64,000 nucleotides of DNA from Sphingomonas endolithica (lineage in GTDB: Bacteria > Pseudomonadota > Alphaproteobacteria > Sphingomonadales > Sphingomonadaceae), in the NCBI RefSeq assembly GCF_025231525.1, contig NZ_CP103057.1, positions 3,234,501 to 3,298,500 of the forward strand, read 5' to 3'. Under the pieces are notes generated by a model. It was given only the letters and a program-made list of their open reading frames with translations, was not told the DNA's origin and did no database searches. A program made the position numbers and the translations under genes. Each line of letters begins with the position of its first letter. The stretch's first letter is position 1. Below are positions 17,240 to 28,507 of the stretch, piece after piece.

Positions 17240-18142
17240 TCAGCGGCGCTCAAAGCCAGGCTCGGCAGCGAGTTGTTCGGCAGCGATCCGCTGCAGTGCG
17301 GTCGCTTCTTCGCCAGAAAGGCCAAGCTCGTCGGCGGCAGTTTCGTCCTTGCCCAAAGTGCGCGGGTCGATCCCGGCAATGCGCCCAAATACGACCAGCG
17401 CCTCAAGGTAATAGCCGTACGTACTCGCGTGATATTGGTCGTACGCCCAAAGGTTCATCTCGCCGAACGTGGTGCCGTCATAGGGATCGGGATCCGCGAC
17501 GCGGCTGGCAAAGGCGCGGTTCCACGCCTGGCCGACCGGAAGCACGCCGCGGACGCCCGGCACGGCGGCCCGTGCGCGATCGGCAGCGGCTCGCAAATCC
17601 TCGGCCATCGTGGCAATCGGGCGGTTGCCCCACGGACCGCCACGCCCCCGATACGCGAGGTCAGCGCGGCTCCATGTTGCCATCAGTTGCACGTCGACCC
17701 TAGAGTTGCGCGCGCGTAGCATCGGCACAATACGCCCTATATCGGCTATGTAGCGGCCGGGATCACCCGGTCGTTCGCGATCGAGTGTGCTAAATTCCTG
17801 CAGCACGACAACGTCCCAAGCGCGATCAATCAGCGAACGGCGCTCATCGTAATGGAAGCCAAGCGACTTGCCGCCTTGCGTCTCCAGGCTGACGTTCCAG
17901 TTCAGCCCGGCCTCTTCGGTAAACCGCTTGAACAGTGCCGGCACGCCGCCATAGCCGGCATTGTTGAGGTCGGTCACAGTGTTCGCGCGCCAGTTACGCA
18001 CTGCCGAATGCGCTCCCTGCGTGAAGCTGTTGCCGATGAACAGGATCGTGCGCGGCGCGCTGCTGCGCACCGGGACCGGGGAAACCTGTCCCGCCACCGG
18101 AACGGCAGCGAGCAGAGTGAGAGTGGCGAACCAGTATTTCAT
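17240..18142 (-). CDS. Exported SGNH-type hydrolase (DUF4886-like)
   Basis: Encodes 300 residues. A signal peptide (residues 1-19, ending VAGQ) is followed by ILFIGNSFTQG, which is SGNH block I with Ser as likely nucleophile. The C-terminal DQYHASTYGYYLEA supplies the Asp-x-x-His pair. QEFSTL fits the central block. Such enzymes are esterases or lipases/deacetylases. The start is one base beyond the stop of the large TonB receptor, so the two are surely cotranscribed with dctA. It probably hydrolyses an ester in the periplasm or at the surface; the substrate is unknown. Confidence 0.78.
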   Translation of the reverse strand: MKYWFATLTLLAAVPVAGQVSPVPVRSSAPRTILFIGNSFTQGAHSAVRNWRANTVTDLNNAGYGGVPALFKRFTEEAGLNWNVSLETQGGKSLGFHYDERRSLIDRAWDVVVLQEFSTLDRERPGDPGRYIADIGRIVPMLRARNSRVDVQLMATWSRADLAYRGRGGPWGNRPIATMAEDLRAAADRARAAVPGVRGVLPVGQAWNRAFASRVADPDPYDGTTFGEMNLWAYDQYHASTYGYYLEALVVFGRIAGIDPRTLGKDETAADELGLSGEEATALQRIAAEQLAAEPGFERR

Positions 18143-18143
18143 G

Positions 18144-21100
18144 TTAGAACCTCTTGCTCACGCTGGCGTACAGATAGCGGCCATAGGGCACGTAAAGCGA
18201 ACCGAGATAGCCATCCGCGGTGATCGGCGGGTCCTTGTCGAACAGGTTGCGCGCGCCGATGCGGAACCGCGTGTCGTCAAGCACCCCGCCCTTGAAGCGG
18301 TATTGCGCATACAGATTGACGGTAGCCTGTCCCTCGACCGTGTAAGGCCGGCCATTGACGTCCAGGAACGAGGTGTCCTGAACGTCAGCGGTGTAGTTGA
18401 CGAAGCTCCCGATCTGGAAGCCTTCGAGACTCCAGGTGAGCGAGCCGGAAAGACGCCACTTTGGGCGCCCGCGCTGCTCGATCAGGTCGCTGGCGTCAGT
18501 CAGTGGTGTCGCGGTGTTGATCTGCCCGGCAGCACGCGCGTCGAACAAGGCTTGGACTGCGGACGGGGTATCACGGCTGAACTTGATGAGGTGCGCGGCG
18601 TTCAGCGCCACATCAAACTTACCGATGCCGGTCCGCACGTTGTAGAGCAGCGCGAGATCGAGCCCGGTCACGGTCTGCGGCAGCAGGTTGGTGAACTGGT
18701 CGTTGATCTGCGTCACGGCACCCGCCGGATTGAGGCCCGTGCCGGCAAAGACCGGCGTGTCGTCGGCCGTAACCGCGGCGCGCACCACGTTGGGGTTTGA
18801 CGATCCGCCCTGGCGTAGCAGGTAGTCTAGGATCAGCGCGTTCTGAGGCCCGAACTGCCCGACGATACCGGTTTGGTGGATCGACCAGTAATCCGCGGTC
18901 AGCGTCAGGCGACCAAAGGCGGGATCGATGAAGTTTGGCTGCACGACGACACCGAACGTATAGTTCGTGCTCTTTTCCGGTTTTAGGTCAGGATTCCCTG
19001 AAACGGAGATCGAGTAACTTGTCGCACGCCCGCACGCGCCGAAGCTGGTGATCCGCCCAGCGCGCAGATCGGCCTCGCAGCGAACGAAATCGGTATTCGA
19101 GCCCAAGCGCGAATATTGCACCGTGTTGGTCTGTTCGAGGTTCGGCGCGCGGAAGCCTTTCGAGTAGGATCCGCGGAAGCGGAAGCCATCGATCACATCC
19201 CATGCTGCGGCGATCTTGGGCTTCGCGATCGAGCCGAAATCACTGTAATGCTCGTAGCGCCCGGCAAGCTGCACCTCGATCCGGCGGATCCCGGGGATGT
19301 TCATTTCGGGCGAGATTACCGGCACGGCAAGCTCGCCGAAGGCTGAGAACACGGTACGCCGGCCACTGGTAGAGGGCGTCGGGCTTACCGCTGCGGTGTT
19401 CGACAGATTGCGCTCTCCGGTCACGCTGTCAACGAACTGATTGGTGCCGTTGACGTTGTCGCTGCGGATGTCCTGCTGCGTCTCGCGTCGACCCTCGATG
19501 CCGAAGGCGATGCCAAGATCGCCGCCGGGTAGCGAAAAAAGATCAGCCTTGGACAGCTTGAAATCAGCGAGACCCAGCGTGGTCTTCGAACGGCGCACGA
19601 GATCAAAGGTGAACGAGTCGATCGTCGCCTGAGAGGCCGGCGAGCAGTCGTTCAAGCTTGGCGTCGCCGAACAGCCGCCACTGAACGGGTTGTAGGCATC
19701 GGGCGTCGACAGCGCCAGATTGGCCTGTAGTTTGGTCATGTCGATCGCGTTCGAACGGTCGGTCGCCTGCGCTTCGGAATAAAGTAGGGCAGTGTCGAAA
19801 TCGAACCCGGCTAGCTTGCCCCGCGCACCGGCGAGGAAGCGGGACTGCCAGTTATCGACCTTCACCACCTGCTTGCCGACATCGACGAAGCGGTAGGTAG
19901 AGAGACGTACGGGCAGACCAGCGGCGGGAACGTTGGTCAGGCCAGCGATCCGGTTGGGGTTGGCGACGCCGTTGATCGTCGTCGCACCGAACGGGTTCCA
20001 GTAGTTGGTCGTGGGCACGACAATGCTGTTTAGATTGATCGTCGGCGGCTGGATACGCGTTGTGTCGGCCCGGTAGTAACCCAATTCGGTGTAGAGCGTG
20101 AAGCTGTCCGACACATCGTAATGGGCGGACAGGAAAGTGTTGTAACGGTTGATGCGCGGAGTGACTGTGGTCCCCAGCCGCGTGTCGAACCGCTCCGACC
20201 GCAACGTCGTCCCGGTTGCGCGCGCCCCTGTCCCAAGGCAGGTGTCGGCGTTTAACGTCTGTATGCAGCCGGGGTTGAGGATCGACTGGGTATGGAACGC
20301 GCCGGCCGAAGAGGTCACGGCGGTGTTGCCCCGGCGGATCGTGCCGGGTCCGCCGACAATCGCGAAATTGGCCCACGGGCTTTGTGTCGCACGGCCATCC
20401 GCGGTGAGGTTACCGGCGAAGCGCGGATCGTTGGCAAAGTATTGCAGCAGATTGTCGCTGGCGGTGTAATCCTGGTCCTCGGCGAGCTGCGCGGTGCGGC
20501 GCGTATAATCCAGGTATAGGGAGACGTTGCCGCGCCCTTCAGCGAAGTCGGTGCCGAGCAGACCGGTCGCCTGAAATTCGCGGCGATGCGTGCCTTCCGC
20601 GCCGCCATAGCGGAAGTCGATCTGCCCGCCGTCGTAATTGGATTTAGTGACGGTGTTGACCACGCCTGCCACAGCGTCGGCGCCATAAATAGCGGCCGCC
20701 CCGTCACGCAGGATCTCGAGCCGCTCGATGCCTGCAACAGGCAAGGCGTTGCTGTTGTACCCGAGTACCGGCACATTGCCGTCGCCTGCCTGAGATGTCG
20801 GATGCTGTACGAGCCGGCGGCCGTTCAAAAGCACCAGCGTGTTGCCGATGCCGAGATTGCGGAGATTGATCGAGTTGACGTCACCTCGCGCGGCGTTTGA
20901 GGTTTGCGCGTTGTTGGATTCGTTAAATGTCACGTCTCCTGCTTGCGGGATCGAGCGGAACAGGTCGTCGCCCGATACTGCGCCGGTCGCGTCGATCTGG
21001 TTGGCGTCGATCACCGTGACCGGGAGCGCCGCAGATACGCTGCTGCCCTTGATCTGTGATCCGACCACAACAATGTCCTGTTGGGCCGGCTCGCTGCTGG

Positions 21101-21236
21101 CATCGGCTTGGGTCGATGCCTCGATCCCCGGCACACTCTCACTCTGTGCCGGTGCAGGCGCTGCGGTCTGTGCCGAAGCTTGAGCGGCGATCAGGGCCGC
21201 TATGGCGCAGCTTGCGCCCAGTGCAATTTTCTTCAT
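18144..21236 (-). CDS. Large TonB-dependent receptor (oar/BtuB-like sphingomonad class)
   Basis: Encodes 1030 residues. Signal peptide residues 1-22. The plug starts at about 53 (DIVVVGSQIKGSSVSAALPV), with NLRNLGIGNTLVLLNGRR and ERLEILRDGAAAIYGADAVAGVVN, the form usual in large sphingomonad and xanthomonad receptors for peptides, glycans or other bulky ligands. The barrel ends with YLYASVSKRF. It sits 33 bases after dctA and immediately before an SGNH hydrolase, both on the same strand. I infer joint uptake of a compound whose hydrolysis releases a C4-dicarboxylate. Confidence 0.88.
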   Translation of the reverse strand: MKKIALGASCAIAALIAAQASAQTAAPAPAQSESVPGIEASTQADASSEPAQQDIVVVGSQIKGSSVSAALPVTVIDANQIDATGAVSGDDLFRSIPQAGDVTFNESNNAQTSNAARGDVNSINLRNLGIGNTLVLLNGRRLVQHPTSQAGDGNVPVLGYNSNALPVAGIERLEILRDGAAAIYGADAVAGVVNTVTKSNYDGGQIDFRYGGAEGTHRREFQATGLLGTDFAEGRGNVSLYLDYTRRTAQLAEDQDYTASDNLLQYFANDPRFAGNLTADGRATQSPWANFAIVGGPGTIRRGNTAVTSSAGAFHTQSILNPGCIQTLNADTCLGTGARATGTTLRSERFDTRLGTTVTPRINRYNTFLSAHYDVSDSFTLYTELGYYRADTTRIQPPTINLNSIVVPTTNYWNPFGATTINGVANPNRIAGLTNVPAAGLPVRLSTYRFVDVGKQVVKVDNWQSRFLAGARGKLAGFDFDTALLYSEAQATDRSNAIDMTKLQANLALSTPDAYNPFSGGCSATPSLNDCSPASQATIDSFTFDLVRRSKTTLGLADFKLSKADLFSLPGGDLGIAFGIEGRRETQQDIRSDNVNGTNQFVDSVTGERNLSNTAAVSPTPSTSGRRTVFSAFGELAVPVISPEMNIPGIRRIEVQLAGRYEHYSDFGSIAKPKIAAAWDVIDGFRFRGSYSKGFRAPNLEQTNTVQYSRLGSNTDFVRCEADLRAGRITSFGACGRATSYSISVSGNPDLKPEKSTNYTFGVVVQPNFIDPAFGRLTLTADYWSIHQTGIVGQFGPQNALILDYLLRQGGSSNPNVVRAAVTADDTPVFAGTGLNPAGAVTQINDQFTNLLPQTVTGLDLALLYNVRTGIGKFDVALNAAHLIKFSRDTPSAVQALFDARAAGQINTATPLTDASDLIEQRGRPKWRLSGSLTWSLEGFQIGSFVNYTADVQDTSFLDVNGRPYTVEGQATVNLYAQYRFKGGVLDDTRFRIGARNLFDKDPPITADGYLGSLYVPYGRYLYASVSKRF

Positions 21237-21269
21237 TCACAATCCCCTAAAAAGTAGGCGTCCAGGCTC

Positions 21270-22616
21270 TCAGGCCGGGTTCACCGTCATGTGTGCGTCG
21301 TCTTCATCGATTGGTCGGTCGTCAGAAGCGGCGCGGTGGTTGAGCACCTCGTCGAGGCGCGTTCGGTCTAGTTTGCCTTCCCAGCGCGCGACGACGATCG
21401 TCGCGACTGCATTGCCGATGAAGTTGGTGAGGCTGCGACATTCGCTCATGAAGCGGTCTACGCCGAGGATCAGTGCCATGCCCGCGACCGGGACCGAGGG
21501 CACGATCGACAGCGTCGCGGCGAGCGTAATGAACCCCGCACCGGTGACCCCGGCGGCTCCCTTAGACGATAGCATTGCCACGCCAAGCAGCGCTGCCTGT
21601 TGGCCCCAGCTTAGTTCGATGCCGGTTGCCTGCGCGATGAACAGGGCGGCGAGCGTCATGTATATATTTGTGCCGTCCAGGTTGAACGAATAACCGGTCG
21701 GCACGACGAGCCCGACCACACCCTTGTCGCAGCCCGCTCGCTCGAGCTTTCCGATCAGGCTCGGCAACGCCGCTTCGGACGAGGAAGTGCCGAGCACCAA
21801 AAGCAGTTCAGCCTTTAGGTAAGCGATCAGCTTGAAGATAGAGAAACCATGTAACCAAGCCACCGTGCCGAGCACGCCAAGCACGAAGATCAACGAGGTG
21901 AGATAAAAGGTCGCGACCAGGGCACCGAGATTGACCAGCGTACCGACGCCGTATTTGCCGACTGTGAATGCCATCGCGCCGAACGCGCCGATCGGCGCCG
22001 CCTTCATCAGGATACCGACAAGGCGGAACACGACGAGCGTCAATCGCTCGAGCAGTTCGAATATCGGTTCGGCTGGCTTGCCGACCAAGCTCAGCGACAC
22101 ACCGAAGAGAATCGCAACGAACAGGGTCTGCAGGATCGATCCGTCGGTCAGCGCTGAAACCATCGTCGTCGGGATTACCGACATCAGGAAACCCGTCAGC
22201 GTGCTCTCCTGAGCTTTGTGAGCGTAATCAGCGATGGCGCCGGCATCCAGCGTCCCCGGATCGACATTCATCCCTGCGCCAGGCTGCACGACATTGGCCA
22301 CGATCAGCCCGACGATCAGCGCGAGCGTCGAGAAGAACAGGAAATAGGCGAACGCCTTGCCCGCGACGCGCCCGACCGCGGCAAGCTCGCGCATCCCGGC
22401 GATCCCCGTGACAACGGTCAGGAAGATCACCGGTGCGATGACCATCTTAACCAGCTTGATGAAGCCGTCGCCGAGCGGCTTTAGTGCCTCGCCGGTCGTA
22501 GGCCAGAAATGGCCAAGCACTACTCCGGCGACGATCGCGAAGAGCACCTGCACGTACAGATGCCGCCATAGCGGGATTGGTTTGCCCGGAGGCAATGGGG
22601 CAGCGGTGACCTTCAT
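21270..22616 (-). CDS. dctA: C4-dicarboxylate:cation symporter, DctA-like
   Basis: Encodes 448 residues. The length and all main motifs of the DAACS/SLC1 family are visible: the N-terminal [21 protein letters not shown], the re-entrant [11 protein letters not shown], the substrate-site [15 protein letters not shown], and the hairpin-2 [16 protein letters not shown] 22616 has GAGAGG seven bases upstream; an upstream open frame to 23033 is spurious. The C-terminus is His/Asp/Glu rich. It imports succinate, fumarate or malate with protons or sodium ions. It is the first gene of the operon with the TonB receptor and SGNH hydrolase, and it is divergent from a DctB/DctD-like pair that should regulate it. 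Confidence 0.88.
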   Translation of the reverse strand: MKVTAAPLPPGKPIPLWRHLYVQVLFAIVAGVVLGHFWPTTGEALKPLGDGFIKLVKMVIAPVIFLTVVTGIAGMRELAAVGRVAGKAFAYFLFFSTLALIVGLIVANVVQPGAGMNVDPGTLDAGAIADYAHKAQESTLTGFLMSVIPTTMVSALTDGSILQTLFVAILFGVSLSLVGKPAEPIFELLERLTLVVFRLVGILMKAAPIGAFGAMAFTVGKYGVGTLVNLGALVATFYLTSLIFVLGVLGTVAWLHGFSIFKLIAYLKAELLLVLGTSSSEAALPSLIGKLERAGCDKGVVGLVVPTGYSFNLDGTNIYMTLAALFIAQATGIELSWGQQAALLGVAMLSSKGAAGVTGAGFITLAATLSIVPSVPVAGMALILGVDRFMSECRSLTNFIGNAVATIVVARWEGKLDRTRLDEVLNHRAASDDRPIDEDDAHMTVNPA

Positions 22617-22743
22617 GAAACCTCTCACGCCCTTGTATGCAGGGCTTGTTCGTGCCGTTGTATCGAGGTCGGGAGGGGCAAGGCCAGATTCAGGTCGGCT
22701 TCTTTTATCTAGCTGTGAATCAACAATAATAGATCGGTGAGTT

Positions 22744-22754
22744 GTCAAGTTGAC
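22744..22754. promoter_or_regulatory. Dyad in the dctA-dctB divergent promoter region
   Basis: GTCAA G TTGAC is a perfect 5-1-5 dyad in the 198-base intergenic region 22617-22814, 128 bases from the dctA start and 61 from the kinase start. It is a candidate site for the DctD-like regulator. I found no -24/-12 (GG-N10-GC) sigma-54 promoter in this region. Confidence 0.35.
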
Positions 22755-22814
22755 TGATGCGTGCGCCATTTCCGCCACCGACACTGGGCGCATTATGTGC
22801 GATATTCCGCACAG

Positions 22815-24559
22815 ATGATGACCCGCAAACTCGTCTGGCCGCTCCTGTGCCTCACCTTGCTCGGGCTGACCCTGGCGCTGCTCGGCATTCGCTGGGCATC
22901 GGGGCAGGCGCGCACTGCGGCGGACGAGTCCGCACTGTCGTTGGCGCAGGGGCATGTCGGGCTGCTGACGAGCGAATTGCAGAAGTTCCGCCTGCTGCCG
23001 CTGGTGCTCGTCGATTATCCTGATGTGGCGCAAGCGCTGGGCAATGACGCTGCGGCGGCCACTCGGCTAAATAACACACTGGAATTGTTCGCTCGGCGCA
23101 CCGACGCGGCGGCGATCTACGCGCTCGATCGCGGCGGCCGCGCCGTGGCGGCAAGCAACTGGCGGCTGCCGACTAGCTTCGTTGGCCAGAATTACGCTTT
23201 CCGCCCCTATTTCGCAGAAGCTATGCGCAATGGTGCATCGGAACTATTCGCGCTCGGTACGGTCAGCGGCCGCCCCGGCCTGTATCTCGCACGGCGGGTC
23301 GATGCTGGCCGCCATGTGCTCGGCGTGGTCGTCGTCAAGGTCGAGTTCGATCGCGTCGAGGCGACTTGGCGACGTGCGGCGGGAATAAGCCTGGTTACTG
23401 ACGCGCACGGCGTGGTGCTGGTCACCGGCGTACCTGCATGGCGCTTCCGCACAACCCACCCTCTCGACGCCGCGACACTTGCCGAAACGCGTCGGACCCT
23501 GCAGTTTGGCCATTCCCCGCCCGCCGCCGCACCAATCGCGTTTGACGGTGCGGAGGCGGTGGTAGACGACGCTCGGTACCGCGTCGCCACGTTGCCAGCA
23601 CCGGTGGCCGGCGGGCGGCTGCTGCATCTGTCGCCGCTTGAACCGGCACTGGTCGCGGCGCGATCGCGTGCGCTGCTGTGGGCGTTGGGGACATTGCTGG
23701 TCGTTGGAAGCGCCGGCGGCCTGGCGATCCGTGCTGCCGAGACGCGACGGTTGCAGCGTGTCGGCCGGGAAGCATTGGAACTTGAGGTCGTACGACGGAC
23801 CGCCGAACTGAGCGCGGCCAATAGCGAACTCACCATCCTATCGGAGGATCGCCTGGCTGCCGATCTGCGCTACCGCGAGGCACGCGAGGAACTGGCACAG
23901 GCCAACCGGCTTGGGTCAATCGGACAGATCACTGCCGGGGTTGCGCACGAAATCAACCAGCCGGTCGCCGCAATACGCACCCTCGCCGAAAATGGTGGCG
24001 TGCTGCTCGACCGCGGGCGGATCGAGACCGCACGAGAGAATTTGGCGCATATAGTCGGCCTAACCGAGCGCATCGGCGCGATCACTGCCGAACTACGTGC
24101 TTTTGCTCGCCGCAAGGCTCCGGCGACTGGCACGACGGAGCTCGGCGCGGTACTCGACGGCTTGATGCTGCTGATAGGTGCACCCGCGCGGCGCGCGCTT
24201 GACAGCCGCGTCAGCGCCGAACAGCGCGGTGTGCGCATCGTCGGGGATCGCATCCGCATCGAGCAGATATTGGTTAATCTCGTCACCAACGCGCTCGACT
24301 CGTTGGCCAATCGACCTGACGGCCGCATTACGATCGCCGCAACGATCGGCGAAATGGTGCAGGTTCGCGTGTCGGACAATGGCGGCGGGATTGATCCAGT
24401 CCTTACCGACACATTGTTCTCACCATTCGTGTCGTCGAAGGCCGACGGGCTCGGGCTGGGCCTGGCCATCGCACAGACCATCGCGCGTGAATTTGGCGGC
24501 GATCTCATCCTCGTCGACAGCGAAGCGGGAGCGGCGTTCGTCATGACGCTACAGCGCGC

Positions 24560-24563
<4 letters not shown>
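22815..24563 (+). CDS. DctB-like sensor histidine kinase
   Basis: About 582 residues. N-terminal transmembrane helix (about residues 5-25), a periplasmic PAS-like double Cache domain containing [15 protein letters not shown], a second helix near 290-310, a coiled-coil linker, then the H-box [21 protein letters not shown] and ATPase boxes NLVTNALDS and DNGGGIDP. This matches DctB, which senses dicarboxylates in the periplasm. The first ATG of the frame is 22761; I prefer 22815, where the membrane helix begins. It overlaps the regulator gene by ATGA and is divergent from dctA. Confidence 0.8.
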
Positions 24564-25879
<1,316 letters not shown>

Positions 25880-26515
25880 GGCTTCACGCATTTGAGTATG
25901 GCCTCATTCGATCGCCGCCGGCGAGCGACACAGCGCGCACTTGCGGCAAAGAACGATGACCTAGTGAAGAGGCACGGCTGGCACCCCTTAGGCGTCCGAC
26001 GAGACCCAATAGGCGACACTCAGAGCGTTCCGCCGTCCTTCCAACTTCAGACGCCCGTTCATAATGCTGCGGATCGCAATTTTGCGATCACGTCAGGAGA
26101 TTGCCAGTTGCCGTGAGCTCGCAAGCTCACGAAGTTGGCTGATCGCGTCCCATATTTCGGCGACTACTTCTCGACGAAGAGCTTCACCTCGATCGCGCTC
26201 ATTCGAAATGGCGAACGCACGGGCGACAGGCTCCGCGATCTAGTGCAATGCCGCGCCCTCCTTGCGACCGTGTAAGCTGCCCCCGGGACGTGGACCCAAC
26301 AGTAGCCAGCTTAAGCGGTCCGGCGCCACCCGCTGGTCTTCGGCTTGCCGAGGGCAAGGCAGCAGGATGAGGAGATCGTGGGAAGCTCGGGTATGTGTCA
26401 GCCCCTCTACCGTCTAACCAGTGACATCATAACAGAACTTCCATGACATTCGTCACTACTCAGCCGGGCGTAGGCGCTTCAGAAATCAATCTCAGAGATT
26501 GCTGAAGGAAATCCG
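25880..26515. other. 636-base gap with no gene that I can support
   Basis: Contains short ORFs without homology, a perfect hairpin at 26112-26131, and the ribosome-binding site of the next gene at its right end. Some in-frame runs look like decayed coding DNA, but I cannot assign them. Confidence 0.5.
26112..26131. repeat. Perfect 8-bp hairpin
   Basis: CGTGAGCT CGCA AGCTCACG, about 230 bases after the regulator stop, with no T-tract. Function unknown; weak terminator or operator candidate. Confidence 0.35.
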
Positions 26516-27481
26516 ATGCTCGACCGCCGCCGCTTCCTCAAGGCCGGGTTTGCCGCCGCCACTGTCGGCGCGATCACCGGCATGCCGATGCCATCCTTCG
26601 CCCAACAGGCGGTCATACGCTCGGACGTGCGGGAGGCGGGGCTGGTGGGGCGCCTCCACGCGCTCCCGGATGCCCAACGCCGCACGACCGTCATCATGCT
26701 CAACGGGTCCGACGGCGGCCTGCCATCGGCGCGCGATGCGGACGACCTCGCACAAGCCGGTTATCCGGTGCTGGCGCTAGCCTATTTCAAGGACTGGCGC
26801 GCACAACCCGAGGGCGTGCCCGCGAGCCTCGAGCAAATCCCGCTTGAATATTTCTTCGGCGCGATCGACTGGCTCAAGCGGCGCCCCGAGGTCGATCCTA
26901 CGCGCATCGTCGTCATGGGCCTGTCGCGCGGCGGCGAGCTTGCGTTGCTGCTCGGGTCGCTGCGTCCCGATCTGGCGGGCGTGATCGCTTACTCGCCAAG
27001 TGACTGGGTGTGGGGCGGGATACCGGCCGCCAGCGCACCCAGAGTGGCGAACGCGCCGGTCAAGCCTGCGTGGACGCTCGGCGGCCGTCCCCTCGCCTTT
27101 CGCCAGATGAGCTTCACACCCGGCACCTCGATGCGCGAGGCGTTCCTGCGCGCGCCTGCATCCGAGCCTGCGCGCATTCCCGTCGAGCGCATTCGCGGGG
27201 CCGTCCTGCTACAGTCGAGCACCGCCGATGCGCTATGGCCTTCTGACGTCTATGCCGATGAGGCCGCCGCGCGCCTTGGGAAGCGATCAGGCCGGGCAAC
27301 AATGCAGAACCTCCACTATGCCGATGCCAGCCATTTGCTGATGGGCACCGGCCCGGCGATGACCAAGCTTCAGATCCCCGGCACGACCTTCTCGATCGAT
27401 TTCGGCGGAACAGCGGAAGGCACGATCAAGGCGCGCGCCGAGGCTTGGGCGGCGAGCAAGCGCTTCCTCGCGGCGCTATAG
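26516..27481 (+). CDS. Tat-exported alpha/beta hydrolase of the BAAT/dienelactone type
   Basis: Encodes 321 residues. A twin-arginine signal (DRRRFLKAG, residues 3-11) ends at about SFAQQA. The alpha/beta hydrolase core has nucleophile Ser138 in GLSRGG and a C-terminal DASHLLMG supplying the His. The fold and the C-terminal half resemble the acyl-CoA thioester hydrolase/BAAT C-terminal domain, but an exported protein would not meet acyl-CoA, so the substrate is likely another ester or thioester. AGGAAATCC precedes the ATG as ribosome-binding site. It is the gene before the ABC operon, separated by 117 bases. Confidence 0.75.
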   Translation: MLDRRRFLKAGFAAATVGAITGMPMPSFAQQAVIRSDVREAGLVGRLHALPDAQRRTTVIMLNGSDGGLPSARDADDLAQAGYPVLALAYFKDWRAQPEGVPASLEQIPLEYFFGAIDWLKRRPEVDPTRIVVMGLSRGGELALLLGSLRPDLAGVIAYSPSDWVWGGIPAASAPRVANAPVKPAWTLGGRPLAFRQMSFTPGTSMREAFLRAPASEPARIPVERIRGAVLLQSSTADALWPSDVYADEAAARLGKRSGRATMQNLHYADASHLLMGTGPAMTKLQIPGTTFSIDFGGTAEGTIKARAEAWAASKRFLAAL

Positions 27482-27502
27482 GTCGGTCGTCCCTGGCCGG
27501 TT

Positions 27503-27526
27503 GCGAGGTGACATGTGTCATCTCGC
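27503..27526. promoter_or_regulatory. 24-bp imperfect dyad upstream of the ABC/two-component operon
   Basis: GCGAgGTGACATGTGTCAtCTCGC has 11-base arms with one mismatch pair and a perfect TGACATGTGTCA core, 73 bases upstream of the ATPase start. It is a good candidate site for the NarL-type regulator encoded at the end of the operon, or it could serve as a terminator for the preceding gene (no T-tract). Confidence 0.45.
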
Positions 27527-27598
27527 CAGCATGACGCGCAACACTGCCAGGGCTGCGACCGCTGCTGCACTACCGCTGCATCTTAGAGGAGACGGACG

Positions 27599-28507
27599 AT
27601 GGAAAGCGGAGACTTGGCGGCGGTCGCGCGATTGCGCGCGGTGACGAAGCGCTATGACGGGCGCGCAGTGCTCGACGGCCTTTCGCTCGATCTGCACGCC
27701 GGCGAAGTGACGGCCTTGCTGGGGCCGAACGGCGCCGGCAAGACCACCAGCGTCGGCATCCTCACCGGCCGGCTGAAAGCCGATGCCGGCCAGGCCATGC
27801 TGTTCGGGATCGATCCGAGCCGTCCGGCGGCGCGCGCGCGGATGGGGGTAATGTTGCAGAGCGCGGGGTTGCCGGACGTGCTGAGCGTACGGGAGCTGAT
27901 CACGCTGCAAGCGGGCTATTATCGACGCCCGCGTGAGGTCGGGGATACGATCGCGCTCGCGGGACTCGACGGTCTCGAAACGCGCCGCGCCAGTGCGCTT
28001 TCGGGCGGGCAGGCCCGCCGCCTGCTCTATGCGCTCGCGATCTGCGGCAAGCCCGACCTGCTCGTCCTTGACGAACCGACCACCGGGCTAGACCATGATG
28101 CGCGCCGCCGGCTCTGGTCCACGGTGCGCGACGAAGCCGATGCGGGCGTCGCGGTGCTGCTGACGACGCACTACCTCGAAGAGGCCGATGCACTGGCCGA
28201 TCGCATCGTGGTGATCGACTCCGGCCGGATCATCGCCGACGGCACGCCTGCCGCGATCAAGGCGAGCGTCGCCGGTTCGACCATCCGCTGCCGGACCGAG
28301 TTGCCCGATCGCGTGCTGGCGACGTTGCCGGGGGTGCACAGCGTCGCGCGCAGCGGCGGTACGGTCACGTTGGTCGGGCGCGATGGCGCCACGACCGCGC
28401 GCGCGCTTCTGGCGGCGGATGCCCATGTCGCCGACCTGACGATCAGCGCCGCGTCGCTCGAGGATGCGCTCGCCAACCTCTCCACCGATCTTCGAAGGGC
28501 CGCCTGA
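27599..28507 (+). CDS. ABC-2 exporter ATP-binding protein
   Basis: Encodes 302 residues. Walker A GPNGAGKTT (residues 42-50), signature LSGGQARR, Walker B LLVLDEPTTGLD, and the H-loop TTHYLEE are all intact. The ~80 residues after the core form the C-terminal extension of DrrA/NatA-type ATPases. AGGAG lies upstream of the ATG. Its stop overlaps the permease start. With the permease it makes a drug, lipid or peptide exporter. The operon also encodes a sensor kinase and regulator that probably control it. Confidence 0.88.
   Translation: MESGDLAAVARLRAVTKRYDGRAVLDGLSLDLHAGEVTALLGPNGAGKTTSVGILTGRLKADAGQAMLFGIDPSRPAARARMGVMLQSAGLPDVLSVRELITLQAGYYRRPREVGDTIALAGLDGLETRRASALSGGQARRLLYALAICGKPDLLVLDEPTTGLDHDARRRLWSTVRDEADAGVAVLLTTHYLEEADALADRIVVIDSGRIIADGTPAAIKASVAGSTIRCRTELPDRVLATLPGVHSVARSGGTVTLVGRDGATTARALLAADAHVADLTISAASLEDALANLSTDLRRAA

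Noticed and set aside
22617..22814. Sigma-54 promoter for dctA
   Set aside because: No GG-N10-GC element found on either strand of the interval.
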